DNA of 64,000 nucleotides from Amycolatopsis oliviviridis (GCF_014654365.1 NZ_BNAY01000010.1:124001-188000); one strand, 5' to 3'. Counted from the stretch's first letter, positions 28,352 to 37,132 are shown. Translations and numbers: made by a program. The notes: a model not told the origin generated them from the sequence alone.

Positions 28352-29361
28352 CGGCACCGTCCCTGCGTCAGCGGGATGCCGACCGGCGGACCGCCCGGGG
28401 CGGGCGGCGCGTCCGATTTGACCGAGCACAGGTAGAAGTTGAACCACGAGCCGTACGAGACCATCGCGCCCATGCGGTCCAGCTTCTTCGGGAGGTTCGT
28501 CAGGAACTGTTCGAACACCGGGGTGTTGTCGGCGAGGTTCTTGGACAGGTCGCCGAGGGTGTCGATACTGGCCTTCAACGGTGCCCGGCCGTCTTTGAGC
28601 AGATCCGCGGTGGCGGTGGTGAGCTCGCCGAGCCCGCCGATCGCCTGCCCGATGGGTTTCGCGTCGCCCGCGAGCCCGGAGACCAGTTGCGCGGTGACGT
28701 CGACGAGTTTGTCGAACTGATCGCCCTGGGAGTTCAGCGTGTCGAGCACCGTGTTGAGGTTCCCGACCACCTCGCCGATCACCTTGTCCTTGCCTGCCAA
28801 GGTGTTCGTGAGGGACGCGGTGTGCTCCAGGAGGCTGTCGACGGTGCTCCCCTCCCCTTGCAGCACCTGGACGATCTCGAACGACAGCTGGTTGACGTCG
28901 TTCGGCGAGAGCGCCTGGAACAGCGGTTTGAACCCGTTGAACAACGCGGTGAGATCCAGCGCCGGGGTCGTGCGCTCCGGCGGGATCAGCGCACCGTCAC
29001 CGAGCGCCGCCGGACCGTCCGGACCGGGATCGATGGAGAGATACCGCTGGCCGACGAGGTTGCGGTACCTGATGGTGACCGTCGCCCCCGCGGTGAGACG
29101 GCGCTTGTTCTCGATCGAGAACCGCACGTCCGCCAGCCGCCGCTCGACCACGCCGATGGAGTCCACCTGGCCGATCCGGACGCCGGCCATCCGGACCTCG
29201 TCGCCGGGGTTGACCGACGTCGCGTCGGTGAATCTGGCGGTGTAGCCGACCGTCGTGCCGACCCCGGAGTTGGCGATGGTGATCGCGAGGATCCCGGTCG
29301 CCACCGCGGTGATCACGAAGAAGATCAGGCCCTTGATCGCCGGGCCCAGGACACTCCTCAT
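28348..29361 (-). CDS. mceB: MceB, MlaD-domain subunit
   Basis: 337 residues from the ATG at 29361, overlapping the mceA stop (ATGA-type). Anchor helix (GLIFFVITAVATGILAITI), MlaD domain (TVGYTARFTDATSVNPGDEV, GVRIGQVDSIGVV, GQRYLSIDP), helical tunnel region and a C-terminal SWFNFYLC segment typical of MceB. Second subunit of the lipid tunnel. Confidence 0.93.
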   Translation of the reverse strand: MRSVLGPAIKGLIFFVITAVATGILAITIANSGVGTTVGYTARFTDATSVNPGDEVRMAGVRIGQVDSIGVVERRLADVRFSIENKRRLTAGATVTIRYRNLVGQRYLSIDPGPDGPAALGDGALIPPERTTPALDLTALFNGFKPLFQALSPNDVNQLSFEIVQVLQGEGSTVDSLLEHTASLTNTLAGKDKVIGEVVGNLNTVLDTLNSQGDQFDKLVDVTAQLVSGLAGDAKPIGQAIGGLGELTTATADLLKDGRAPLKASIDTLGDLSKNLADNTPVFEQFLTNLPKKLDRMGAMVSYGSWFNFYLCSVKSDAPPAPGGPPVGIPLTQGRCR

Positions 29362-30581
29362 CGGACGGTCACCTCCGTTCCGCGCAGGGCCGGGCCCACG
29401 AGCACGCTGCTCCAGTCCGGGACCTCGGCCGGTTTCATCCCGAGCGACGGCGCCAGGATCTCGGCGACCAGCCCCCGCTCCCCCTTCGAATTGGCCGGAC
29501 CGAGGTCCCCATCGGCGGCGAACGACACCGCCGCCGAATTCCCGCCCCCGCCGTAACACCGCGGGCCGCCCTTTTGGTCGAACCGCGGATCGTCCCGGCC
29601 CGGCACGTACTTGTCGCGCGGGTCGTGGACGGACAGCGTCACGTGCAGGCCCGGCTCGCCGGTGCCCTTGCCCAACGCCTTCTCCATCACCGGTTTGAGC
29701 CGGTTCACCGCGTCGAACAGACAGGGGAACTCGGGTGAGTAACGGGAAAGCAGTTCCAGGGTCGGCCTGCTCTTCACGCTGACGCCGATGATGTTGTCCT
29801 TGTTCTGCACCAGGAACTTGTTCAGATCACCACTCGCCGTGGTGACACTGGTGTACAGCTTGTCGAGATCCGCGCGAGTGTCCACAATGGTCTTCGCCGT
29901 CGTGGACAGATCGGAAAGAGCCTTGAGGATGTCGGGCGCGGCTCCGGTGTAGAGATCGGCCACGTCGGCGAGACCGCTGATGTCCGCCTTGAACTGCGGC
30001 ATCAGCGGGTTCACCTGGCCGAGGAGGTCGTTGAGCTGGACGATGCTGTCCCCCAAGGACTTCCCGCGATTGTCGAGCGCGAGCGAGATCGCGCCGAGCG
30101 AGCTGTTGAGCTTCTGCGGCTGCACCGCCCGCAGCAGGGGCAGCAGATCGCCGAGGACGCGTTCCAGTTCGATCGCGTTGGCCGACCGGTCCTGGCCGAT
30201 GACGTCGCCGTCGCGCAGCGAGCCACCGGCGGGCCGGTCCGGGAGCACGAGGTTGACGTACCGCTCGCCGAACACCGTCTTGGGCAGGAGCCTGGCCGAA
30301 ACGTTGCGCGGCAGCTGATCGATCTTCGCCGGGTCGATGGCGAGGTCGATCTCGGCGCCGTCCGCACTGCCCCGGACCGCGCGGACCTCGCCGAACGGGA
30401 CGCCCCGGACCTTGACCTCGGCGGGCGGGGCCAGCTGGTTGCCGACCCGGTCGGTCTTGAGCGTGACCAGTTCCGCGCGTTCGAAGTCCTTGTTGAAGAT
30501 GGCGACGGCGACCCAGCCGAGCAGCACGAGGATGACGAGGAAGATCACCCCGGCCGCCTGTGTCCGCGCCCGCGCGCTCAT
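29358..30581 (-). CDS. mceA: MceA, MlaD-domain subunit
   Basis: 407 residues. Anchor helix (VIFLVILVLLGWVAVAIF), MlaD domain (AELVTLKTDRVGNQLAPPAE, GVPFGEVRAVRG, GERYVNLVLP) and a long helical region with the LLSRYSPEFPCLFDAVNRL motif characteristic of MceA, then a Gly/Asn-rich tail ending near the stop. First Mce subunit, translationally coupled to yrbEB through a 4-bp overlap (ATG at 30581). The imported lipid is unknown. Confidence 0.94.
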   Translation of the reverse strand: MSARARTQAAGVIFLVILVLLGWVAVAIFNKDFERAELVTLKTDRVGNQLAPPAEVKVRGVPFGEVRAVRGSADGAEIDLAIDPAKIDQLPRNVSARLLPKTVFGERYVNLVLPDRPAGGSLRDGDVIGQDRSANAIELERVLGDLLPLLRAVQPQKLNSSLGAISLALDNRGKSLGDSIVQLNDLLGQVNPLMPQFKADISGLADVADLYTGAAPDILKALSDLSTTAKTIVDTRADLDKLYTSVTTASGDLNKFLVQNKDNIIGVSVKSRPTLELLSRYSPEFPCLFDAVNRLKPVMEKALGKGTGEPGLHVTLSVHDPRDKYVPGRDDPRFDQKGGPRCYGGGGNSAAVSFAADGDLGPANSKGERGLVAEILAPSLGMKPAEVPDWSSVLVGPALRGTEVTVR

Positions 30582-31417
30582 CCGGAGACCTTCACCGTCG
30601 TGGTGGCGCCCCAGATGGCGAGGCTGAGGAACAGGTCCAGCACACTGATCAGCACGATCGAGGTCCGCACGGCGCGGCCGACCGCGACCCCGACCCCCGC
30701 CGGTCCGCCCGCGGCACGGTAGCCGTAGAAGCAGTGCGTGAGGATGACGCCGACACTGAACACGAGCACCTTGCCGAACGACCACAGGACGTCTTCCGGC
30801 GGTAAGAACAGTGAGAAGTAGTGGTCGTAGGTCCCGCCGGACTGGCCGAAGAAGACGACCGTCGTCACCCGCGAACCGAGGTACGAGATCAGCAGGCCGA
30901 TCACGTAGAGCGGGATGATCGCGATGAACCCGGCCACGATCCGGGTGGTGACGAGGTACGGCATGCTGCGCACGGCCATCACTTCGAGCGCGTCGATCTC
31001 CTCGGAGATCCGCATGGCGCCCAGCTGCGCGGTGAACCCGGCGCCGACCGTCGCGGACAACGCGAGTCCCGCCGAGAGCGGCGCGATCTCCCGGGTGTTG
31101 AAGTACGCGGTGAGGAAACCGGTCATCGCGGAGATGTTGATCTGGTTCAGCGCGCTGAAACCCTGCAACCCCACCGTGATCCCGGTGAACACGCACAGGC
31201 CGACCATCACTCCAACGGTGCCGCCGATCACCGCGAGCGCACCGCTGCCGAAGGTCACCTCGGCGAGCAGGCGCACCACTTCGCGGAAGTAGCGGGTGAC
31301 GGCCATCGGGATCGCCGCGAGCGCGCGGATGTAGAACAGCAGCTGGTCGCCCAGCTCGAAAAGACTGTTGCCGGGGCGTTTGAACGCCTCGCGGGCCCGT
31401 TCGGGGACGCTGGTCAC
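30578..31417 (-). CDS. yrbEB: YrbEB permease (MlaE family) of the mce transporter
   Basis: 279 residues, GTG start. Polytopic membrane protein with the MlaE/YrbE signature around TAQLGAMRISEEIDALEVM, the loop that contacts the ATPase in Mla and Mce systems, and conserved AAGGPAGVGVAVGRAV near the end. It pairs with YrbEA to form the permease core; the ATPase MceG is usually encoded elsewhere and is not present in the window. It starts 4 bp after the yrbEA stop. Confidence 0.94.
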   Translation of the reverse strand: MTSVPERAREAFKRPGNSLFELGDQLLFYIRALAAIPMAVTRYFREVVRLLAEVTFGSGALAVIGGTVGVMVGLCVFTGITVGLQGFSALNQINISAMTGFLTAYFNTREIAPLSAGLALSATVGAGFTAQLGAMRISEEIDALEVMAVRSMPYLVTTRIVAGFIAIIPLYVIGLLISYLGSRVTTVVFFGQSGGTYDHYFSLFLPPEDVLWSFGKVLVFSVGVILTHCFYGYRAAGGPAGVGVAVGRAVRTSIVLISVLDLFLSLAIWGATTTVKVSG

Positions 31418-31421
31418 GGGA

Positions 31422-32225
31422 TCAGGTTCCCTTCGCGGGGACGAGCTGCAGGTACAGCGCGGTCAGGATCGTGTTGACGAAGAACAGGAGCAGGAACGTG
31501 ATCACCACCGACTGGTTGACGACGTCGCCGACGCCTTTCGGGCCGCCTCTCGGGTTCAGTCCCCGGTAGGCCGCGACGACGCCGGCGAGGAACCCGAAGA
31601 TGAACGCCTTGATCGAGCTGACGACGAGGTCGGGCAGCTGGGCGAGCGCGTTGAAGCTCGCGAGGTACGCGCCCGGCGTCCCGCCCTGCACGATGACGTT
31701 GAAGAAGTAGCCGCCGAGGACGCCGACCACGCTGACCAAACCGTTGAGCAGCACCGAAACCCCGATGGCCGCTTGGACGCGCGGCACGATCAGCCGGTGG
31801 ATCGGCGAGACGCCGAGCACCTCCATCGCGTCGATCTCCTCGCGGATGGAACGGGCGCCGAGGTCCGCGCAGATCGCCGAACCGCCCGCGCCCGCGATGA
31901 TCAGCGTCGTCACGATCGGGCTGGCCTGCTGCACGACGGCGAGGACACTCGCGGCGCCGTTGAACTGCTGCGCGCCGATCTGGCTCGTGAGCGAACCGAG
32001 TTGCAGCGAGATGACCGCGCCGAACGGGATCGACACGAGGATCGCGGGGGTGATCGACACGCTCGCGATGAACCAGAATTGCTGGATGAACTCGCGGATC
32101 TGCACCGGACGGCGGAACATCGCGAGGATCACGTCGAGGCCCATGGCGCACATGCGGCCGAATTCGCGCAGTCCCGCGGCGGCCTTCTCCGGCGCGCGGG
32201 CGAGCAGGGCGACGGGATTGGTCAT
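31422..32225 (-). CDS. yrbEA: YrbEA permease (MlaE family) of the mce transporter
   Basis: 267 residues from the ATG at 32225, with GGAG upstream, 2 bp after the preceding gene. MlaE family signatures: FIQQFWFIASVSITPAILVS, then the cytoplasmic coupling loop ADLGARSIREEIDAMEVLGV, and NPRGGPKGVGDVVNQSVV before the final helix. Partner of YrbEB. Its tight spacing to the upstream secreted-protein gene suggests that gene belongs to the operon. Confidence 0.94.
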   Translation of the reverse strand: MTNPVALLARAPEKAAAGLREFGRMCAMGLDVILAMFRRPVQIREFIQQFWFIASVSITPAILVSIPFGAVISLQLGSLTSQIGAQQFNGAASVLAVVQQASPIVTTLIIAGAGGSAICADLGARSIREEIDAMEVLGVSPIHRLIVPRVQAAIGVSVLLNGLVSVVGVLGGYFFNVIVQGGTPGAYLASFNALAQLPDLVVSSIKAFIFGFLAGVVAAYRGLNPRGGPKGVGDVVNQSVVITFLLLFFVNTILTALYLQLVPAKGT

Positions 32226-32227
32226 CG

Positions 32228-33007
32228 TCAGGCTCCGCATCCGTTGGGGGGCGGGCCCGAGCCGACGCACCGCAGCTTGAGGTTGGTGACCAAGGTGTTG
32301 CCGGGGCCGGAAACCAGGCCGGTGAGCAGCGGGCTCAGGTCCTCGCGCACCCCGCAACCGGTGAAGCCCGGCGTCGGGAAGGTACTGGTCGCCTTGACCG
32401 ACGGGGCCGGGAATCCGAGCGGTATCAACGCTTTGATGTTCACCGCGACCGACTGCGCGGTCCGGCAGTTCGGCCCGACGTCGAGGACCTTGCCGTCCAC
32501 TTTGACGTTGGACAGCTTGATGAACACCTTGGACGTGACGTCGGAATCGCCGCACAGGTTGGTGCCGACGGACTTGCAGTTGGTCGTGGCACCGGTCTTC
32601 ACCTCGACCGTCCCGGTGGCGTCGCCGTCCGGGATCAGCTCGACCGTGCCGGTGGCGGGCATGAACCGGAAGGACACGAAGTAGCTCTCCGTCGACGGGA
32701 TGGCGAGCTTGCCGGTGACCGGCACCTTGCCCGACAGGCCGAGGAGCGAGCCGTCGAACCGGCCCTGCGGGAACGTGATGTCGGAACCGAGTTTGGCGAC
32801 GTGGCTCGTCGTGGCCTGCTTCTCGTCGCCGACGTAGAAGCCGAACGGCAGCCCCGCCGCGGCGGTCACCTGCCCGGCTTCGACCTGCCGCGTGGGTGTG
32901 GGCGCGGGTGCCGGCTCGGCGGAGGCGGAAGCCAAGGAAAGCGCCCCCAGCCCCAGCACCGCCGGGAGCAGGAAGGCGCGCGGAACGCGCCCGGTCATCA
33001 CTGACAT
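32228..33007 (-). CDS. Secreted protein heading the mce operon, function unknown
   Basis: 259 residues from the ATG at 33007 (GAGGAA upstream). Signal peptide (AFLLPAVLGLGALSLASASA), a Pro-rich spacer, then a beta-rich domain with six Cys: GKVPVTGKLAIP, FMPATGTVELIPDGDATGTV, TNCKSVGTNLCGDSD, and a C-terminal half resembling the second half of DUF6801-like proteins (VLDVGPNCRTAQSV, GCGVREDLSPLLTGLVSGPG). It ends 2 bp before yrbEA, so it is almost certainly the first gene of the mce operon. Role unknown; an extracellular accessory or lipid-binding factor is one possibility. Confidence 0.8.
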   Translation of the reverse strand: MSVMTGRVPRAFLLPAVLGLGALSLASASAEPAPAPTPTRQVEAGQVTAAAGLPFGFYVGDEKQATTSHVAKLGSDITFPQGRFDGSLLGLSGKVPVTGKLAIPSTESYFVSFRFMPATGTVELIPDGDATGTVEVKTGATTNCKSVGTNLCGDSDVTSKVFIKLSNVKVDGKVLDVGPNCRTAQSVAVNIKALIPLGFPAPSVKATSTFPTPGFTGCGVREDLSPLLTGLVSGPGNTLVTNLKLRCVGSGPPPNGCGA

Positions 33008-33152
33008 TCGGGCTTCCTCACTTCGACTTCTCCGGCCGAACGGCCAACTCGTGCAGACGCTACTGGCGGATGTACCGACAGACAAGTAATGCGTGGCCGG
33101 GGGTTCCGGAAACGGGAAAGGTTGTAATGGGCGTAACTGTTTTGGAGTGCGG

Positions 33153-33198
33153 CTCGTGAGTGGTAATGACGGTTCCAACCGGCATTACCACTCACGAG
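33153..33198. terminator. 16-bp hairpin downstream of the repeat-protein gene
   Basis: Arms 33153-33168 and 33183-33198 pair perfectly; the loop also pairs (CGGTT with AACCG). The stem begins CTCGTGAGTGGTAATG, related to the element at 63009. It sits 8 bp beyond the minus-strand stop at 33206, consistent with a terminator, and also separates that gene from the mce operon. Confidence 0.75.
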
Positions 33199-33205
33199 AC
33201 CTGTC

Positions 33206-34807
33206 TTACTTCTTGGTGAGGTTGATCTCCAGGCTGTTCCCGTCATCCGAAGCCATCGCGCTGATCAACGGCGTCAGCAGGCCACAGCCGCGGAACTGCG
33301 GCAGCTTGTACTCGGCCGTCAGCTTGCCGCCCTTCAACGGGTTGAAGCCGTGCGACGAAACCAGCGGGATGTCGGCGGGCTGGGCCGTCTTGCAGGTCGA
33401 GCTCGCCAAGATCGGGAACCCGAACAGCCGCACGGTGAGCAGCTTGACGTCGGCCTTCGTGTCGGCCTTCACCGCGCCGGCGTTGACGGTGCCCGTCACG
33501 TCGCCGACCTGGTTGATCTTCACCGTCGCCGAAGCCGGGAAGAACCCGAGGAAGCGGAACTGCACGTTCGACGGCGGCAGCGAAAGCTGCCCGGTGAACT
33601 TGCCCGACTGCGCGTTCAGCTTCGCGGTGAACTCACCGGGGCCGAGCGGGAGCTTCGCGTTCAGCCCGGCGATGGTGGTCTTGCCCTTGACGCCGTAGGT
33701 GATCTGCGTGTCGCCCGGCGGCTGCGTCGTCGTGGTGGTCGGCGCGGTGGTCGGGGTCGACGGCTGGGTCGTCGGCGTCGGCTCCGTGGTGGGAGTCGGC
33801 TGGGTGGTCGGAGTGGGCTCGGTCGTGGGCGTCGGCTCCGTCGTCGGGGTCGGCTGCGTCGTCGGAGTGGGCTCAGTCGTCGGGGTCGGCTCCGTGGTCG
33901 GAGTCGGCTGGGTCGTCGGCGTCGGCTCCGTGGTGGGAGTCGGCTGGGTGGTCGGAGTGGGCTCCGTCGTCGGCGTCGGTTCCGTTGTCGGAGTGGGCTC
34001 CGTGGTGGGAGTCGGCTCCGTCGTCGGGGTCGGCTGAGTCGTCGGAGTCGGCTCGGTCGTCGGCGTCGGCTGAGTCGTCGGCGTCGGCTCCGTGGTCGGC
34101 GTCGGCTCCGTCGTGGGAGTCGGCTCCGTGGTCGGCGTCGGCTGCGTGGTGGGCGTCGTCGGGGTGGTCGGTGTCGTCGTGCCACCGCCGGCGGGCTTGA
34201 TCTCGAACGTCCCCAGCTGCTGGTTCTGCCCCGGCTGGACGACGCAGTCCGAGGTGAACGTGCCGAGGTCGGTCGGCTGGCCCTGCGCGTTCTTCGGCGT
34301 CATGGTGGTGCTGAAGTTCCCGACCGTCACCGAGGCGGTGCCCGGGCTGGGGAACGTGACCGCGGGCGCCTTGCCGCTGGTCTTGACGTGGAACTCGCCC
34401 GACTCCGGCACCGGCGTGACCGGGATGGCCAGCGGCAGACCGAGGTTCAGCGTCTTGTCGACCGGGTACTTCAGCACCGCGGCGGCCTTCGCGCTGCCCT
34501 CGACGGTGGTGGCGCCGACGAGCGTGAGCCCCGAGGTCGCGTCCGCAGGGACGGTGACGTCGACATCGAAGGTGATCGGGGTGGACGTCTTCCCCGCCAC
34601 GGCGTCGTCCGGCAGGACGGTGTCGACCTTTACGACCAGGGTCTGGTCGCCGATCAGCGGGAACGGGCAGGTGTACTTCAGCGTCAGCGACGCGGGCGCC
34701 GCTTCACTCAAGCCGGCACCGACCACACCCAGGGTGGCCGCGACGGCGGCCACCGTGCCGGCGGCCAAGGCTTGCACGGATCTTTTCGACTTCAGTGGGA
34801 ACTTCAC
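33206..34807 (-). CDS. Secreted DUF6801-like protein with long PTPTT[EQ] repeat
   Basis: 533 residues from the GTG at 34807, preceded by GGGGAG; an earlier in-frame GTG (34846) has no ribosome site. Signal peptide (basic start, Ala/Val-rich core, AAPA cleavage region). First beta domain opens LTLKYTCPFPLIGDQTLVV; then about 21 copies of PTPTT[EQ] (residues about 223-348); then a second domain (ITYGVKGKTTIAGLNAKLPL) ending in DGNSLEINLTKK, matching the paralogue at 11828. The repeat is an extended, probably O-glycosylatable stalk as seen in wall-spanning surface proteins (inference). No sortase signal or transmembrane tail is present, so it is released or non-covalently held. Confidence 0.85.
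   Translation of the reverse strand: MKFPLKSKRSVQALAAGTVAAVAATLGVVGAGLSEAAPASLTLKYTCPFPLIGDQTLVVKVDTVLPDDAVAGKTSTPITFDVDVTVPADATSGLTLVGATTVEGSAKAAAVLKYPVDKTLNLGLPLAIPVTPVPESGEFHVKTSGKAPAVTFPSPGTASVTVGNFSTTMTPKNAQGQPTDLGTFTSDCVVQPGQNQQLGTFEIKPAGGGTTTPTTPTTPTTQPTPTTEPTPTTEPTPTTEPTPTTQPTPTTEPTPTTQPTPTTEPTPTTEPTPTTEPTPTTEPTPTTQPTPTTEPTPTTQPTPTTEPTPTTEPTPTTQPTPTTEPTPTTEPTPTTQPTPTTEPTPTTQPSTPTTAPTTTTTQPPGDTQITYGVKGKTTIAGLNAKLPLGPGEFTAKLNAQSGKFTGQLSLPPSNVQFRFLGFFPASATVKINQVGDVTGTVNAGAVKADTKADVKLLTVRLFGFPILASSTCKTAQPADIPLVSSHGFNPLKGGKLTAEYKLPQFRGCGLLTPLISAMASDDGNSLEINLTKK
33764..34141. repeat. 18-bp tandem repeat, about 21 copies
   Basis: In-frame coding repeat of unit CTGGGTCGTCGGCGTCGG or CTCCGTGGTCGGCGTCGG (plus strand), each encoding PTPTTQ or PTPTTE on the minus strand. 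Codon-third-base variation is scattered, so the array is not a recent pure expansion. Slippage or recombination could change stalk length between strains. Confidence 0.9.
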
Positions 34808-35134
34808 AACGGTCACTCCCGGGGAATCGGAGAAATTGCGTGACACAGCCGAAACGGCGTGGACACGGAAGCGGTAAATTACCTGTGCCCATCCACACCG
34901 GCAAGGACACCGAATCCATTTGTCATCCAGGTGGGATCGGGTGACTCATTAACTGGCATCGCCACCGCGGGCGAAATCGAATTTGTCACCTTCGTCAGCG
35001 GACTTCGGCGCGGAACTGTCACGCGCGTATTCTTGTGACGCGCGTGCGGAAGATCTCGCGCTGGATTGTCACGCGTGTCCGGAGTCCGTGCGCGTTCATT
35101 GCGGCCGTGCCGAAACCCCCGCTACGTTCGGCGA
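34808..35134. other. Divergent promoter region, DUF6801-like gene and ABC exporter
   Basis: 327 bp with no gene. It is AT-richer around 34870-34990 and contains three TTGTCA hexamers (34920, 34983, 35066). On the exporter side a TACGTT -10-like box at 35123-35128 lies 7 bp before the ATG with no ribosome site, so that transcript may be leaderless. Confidence 0.45.
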
Positions 35135-36079
35135 ATGGAGCAGGCTGCCATCGAAGTGAACGGCCTCGCCAAGCACTACGGTGAAGTGACGGCTCTCGCC
35201 GGCGTCAGCCTTCGTGTCGGCCGTGGCACCGTGCTCGCGGTGCTCGGGCACAACGGCGCGGGCAAGACGACGCTGATCGACATCCTCAGCACCCGCGTCA
35301 AACCGAGTGGGGGCAGCGCCAAGGTCTGCGGGTTCGACGTCGTCCGCGCCGGGCATCACGTCCGGCGGCGGATCGGGGTCACCGGCCAGTTCGCGGCGGT
35401 CGACGACGCGCTGTCCGGCCGCGGCAACCTCGAACTCGTCGCCCGGCTGCTGGGCGCGGACCGGCGCCAGGCGAGGGCCCGCGCCGCCGAACTGCTCGCC
35501 ATGTTCGGCCTCGACGACGCGGCGGACCGGCCCGCCCGGACGTATTCCGGCGGGATGCGGCGACGGCTCGATCTCGCCGCCGGGCTCGTCGGCTCCCCCG
35601 ACGTCCTCTTCCTCGACGAACCGACGACCGGCCTCGACCCGATCAGCCGCGCCGGCCTCTGGGACGGCGTCGAACGGCTCGCCGCGCACGGCACCACCGT
35701 CGTGCTCACCACGCAGTACCTCGAGGAGGCGGACAGGCTGGCGGATCACGTCATCGTGCTGGGACTCGGGCACGTCACCATCTCCGGGCGGCCGTCGGAA
35801 CTGAAGGCCAGGCTCGGGGAACGGACCGCGACCCTGACCTTCGGTACCGACCTCGCCGCCCGCCGGGCGCTGGCCGCGCTGCACCGGCTCGGCATGAGCT
35901 GTACGCCGTCCGCGTCCGGACTGGTGATCGGCGTCCCGTTGTCCGGGCCCGCCGACATCACGGTGCTGGTCCGCGCGCTCGACGCGGCGGGCGCGCCGAT
36001 GCGGGACCTCACCGTCGCCGAACCGACGCTCGACGACGTCTACCTTTCCCTGCACCGGAATCCGGCGGTCCCGTCATGA
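35135..36079 (+). CDS. DrrA-type ABC exporter ATPase
   Basis: 314 residues. Walker A GHNGAGKTT (38-46), Q-loop region GVTGQFAAVDDALSG, ABC signature YSGGMRRR, Walker B LFLDEPTTGLDP, H-loop TTQYLEEADRLAD, and the DrrA-type C-terminal tail ending TVAEPTLDDVYLSLH. These ATPases power exporters of drugs, glycolipids or antibiotics such as daunorubicin. The ATG at 35135 has no Shine-Dalgarno but a -10-like TACGTT 7 bp upstream. It is coupled to the permease gene by an ATGA overlap. It may serve the neighbouring polyketide locus, by proximity only. Confidence 0.92.
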   Translation: MEQAAIEVNGLAKHYGEVTALAGVSLRVGRGTVLAVLGHNGAGKTTLIDILSTRVKPSGGSAKVCGFDVVRAGHHVRRRIGVTGQFAAVDDALSGRGNLELVARLLGADRRQARARAAELLAMFGLDDAADRPARTYSGGMRRRLDLAAGLVGSPDVLFLDEPTTGLDPISRAGLWDGVERLAAHGTTVVLTTQYLEEADRLADHVIVLGLGHVTISGRPSELKARLGERTATLTFGTDLAARRALAALHRLGMSCTPSASGLVIGVPLSGPADITVLVRALDAAGAPMRDLTVAEPTLDDVYLSLHRNPAVPS

Positions 36080-36927
36080 CCGAGGCACGGCACCGCGCGC
36101 CGTCCCCGCCGCTGCTGACCGATCCGGCGACCTGGCCGCCGAGCACCTTCGGGACCCAGGTCCGGGTGCTCGCCGTCCGGTCGCTGAAGACGGCGTTCGG
36201 AGACCGGCGGCTGGTGTTCTTCGGGCTGCTGCAACCGATCGTGCTGCTCTTGCTGTTCAGCCAGGTCTTCACCGGGGTCAGCACGCTGCCCGGTGTCGCG
36301 GCCTACGAGGGGTACGTGAACTTCCTCGTCCCGGCGACGCTGGTGAACATCGCGATGACCACGGCGATGAGTTCGGGCGCCGGTCTGCTCGCGGAGATCT
36401 ACAGTGGATTCACCGGGCGCCTGCGGTGCATGCCGATCAGCCTGTCGGCCGTCCTGGTGGCCCGCACGATCTCCGACTCCGCACGGCTCGGCGTGCAACT
36501 GCTGGTGACCACGCTCGCCAGCGTGGTGCTGCTCGGTTTCCGGCCGACCGGCGGCGTTTTCGGGGTCACGGCGGCACTTCTGCTCACGCTCGTCGTCGGC
36601 TGGTGCCTGAGCTGGATCTTCGTCGCCATCACGACCTGGCTGCGCAAGGCCGAAACCCTGCAGATGGCGTCGTTCGTGGTCATGTTCCCGCTGATGTTCT
36701 CCTCCAGCGCCTACATGCCGCTCGACACCATGCCGACCTGGCTGCGCGTGGTCTCGGCACTCAACCCGCTGACCTACGCGATCGATGCGACGAGGGCGTT
36801 GGCGCTGGGACGGCCGTCGGGCTGGTCGATCCCGGTGTCGCTCGCGATCGCGGCCGTGGCGGCGCTGGCGGGCGGGTGGATCGCGGCCCGTACCTTCCGT
36901 TCACCCCGGGAGACCGCACCCCGATGA
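36076..36927 (+). CDS. DrrB-type ABC-2 permease
   Basis: 283 residues with six predicted membrane helices. ABC-2 markers: LVFFGLLQPIVLLLLFSQVF, YEGYVNFLVPATLVNIAM and the late MFPLMFSSSAYMPLDTMPTW loop followed by LNPLTYAIDATRAL, all typical of DrrB-like permeases. It forms the transmembrane half of the exporter with the upstream ATPase. It is the last plus-strand gene before the convergent polyketide operon; the gap carries an inverted-repeat array. Confidence 0.92.
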   Translation: MTEARHRAPSPPLLTDPATWPPSTFGTQVRVLAVRSLKTAFGDRRLVFFGLLQPIVLLLLFSQVFTGVSTLPGVAAYEGYVNFLVPATLVNIAMTTAMSSGAGLLAEIYSGFTGRLRCMPISLSAVLVARTISDSARLGVQLLVTTLASVVLLGFRPTGGVFGVTAALLLTLVVGWCLSWIFVAITTWLRKAETLQMASFVVMFPLMFSSSAYMPLDTMPTWLRVVSALNPLTYAIDATRALALGRPSGWSIPVSLAIAAVAALAGGWIAARTFRSPRETAPR

Positions 36928-36944
36928 GGCCCCCAACCCGGGAC

Positions 36945-37120
36945 TCGCGTGCTTGAGCACGTAACTCGCGTGATTGGAGCCGGATCTCGCGTGTTTGAAG
37001 GCGGAACTCACGTGGCGGGAAGGCGAACACCGAGATCCGGCTCCGATCACGCGAGTCCCGTGTCTAAGCACGTGAGATCCGGCTCCAAGCACATGAGTCA
37101 CGTGCTCAAGCACGCGTGGG
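36945..37120. repeat. Second convergent-gap array of CTCGCGTG...GGAGCCG units
   Basis: Degenerate 21-23-nt units as at 22930-23060, first in one and then in the opposite orientation. The best dyad is 36965-36989 with 37031-37055 (25 bp, one mismatch). It lies between the 3' ends of the permease and glycosyltransferase genes. Confidence 0.75.
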
Positions 37121-37132
37121 CGCCCGGAGGGC

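Noticed and set aside
35135..36927. DrrAB exporter as a firm member of the PKS locus
   Set aside because: It is convergent with the PKS operon and separated by a repeat array and terminator-like structures. Proximity alone does not establish membership.
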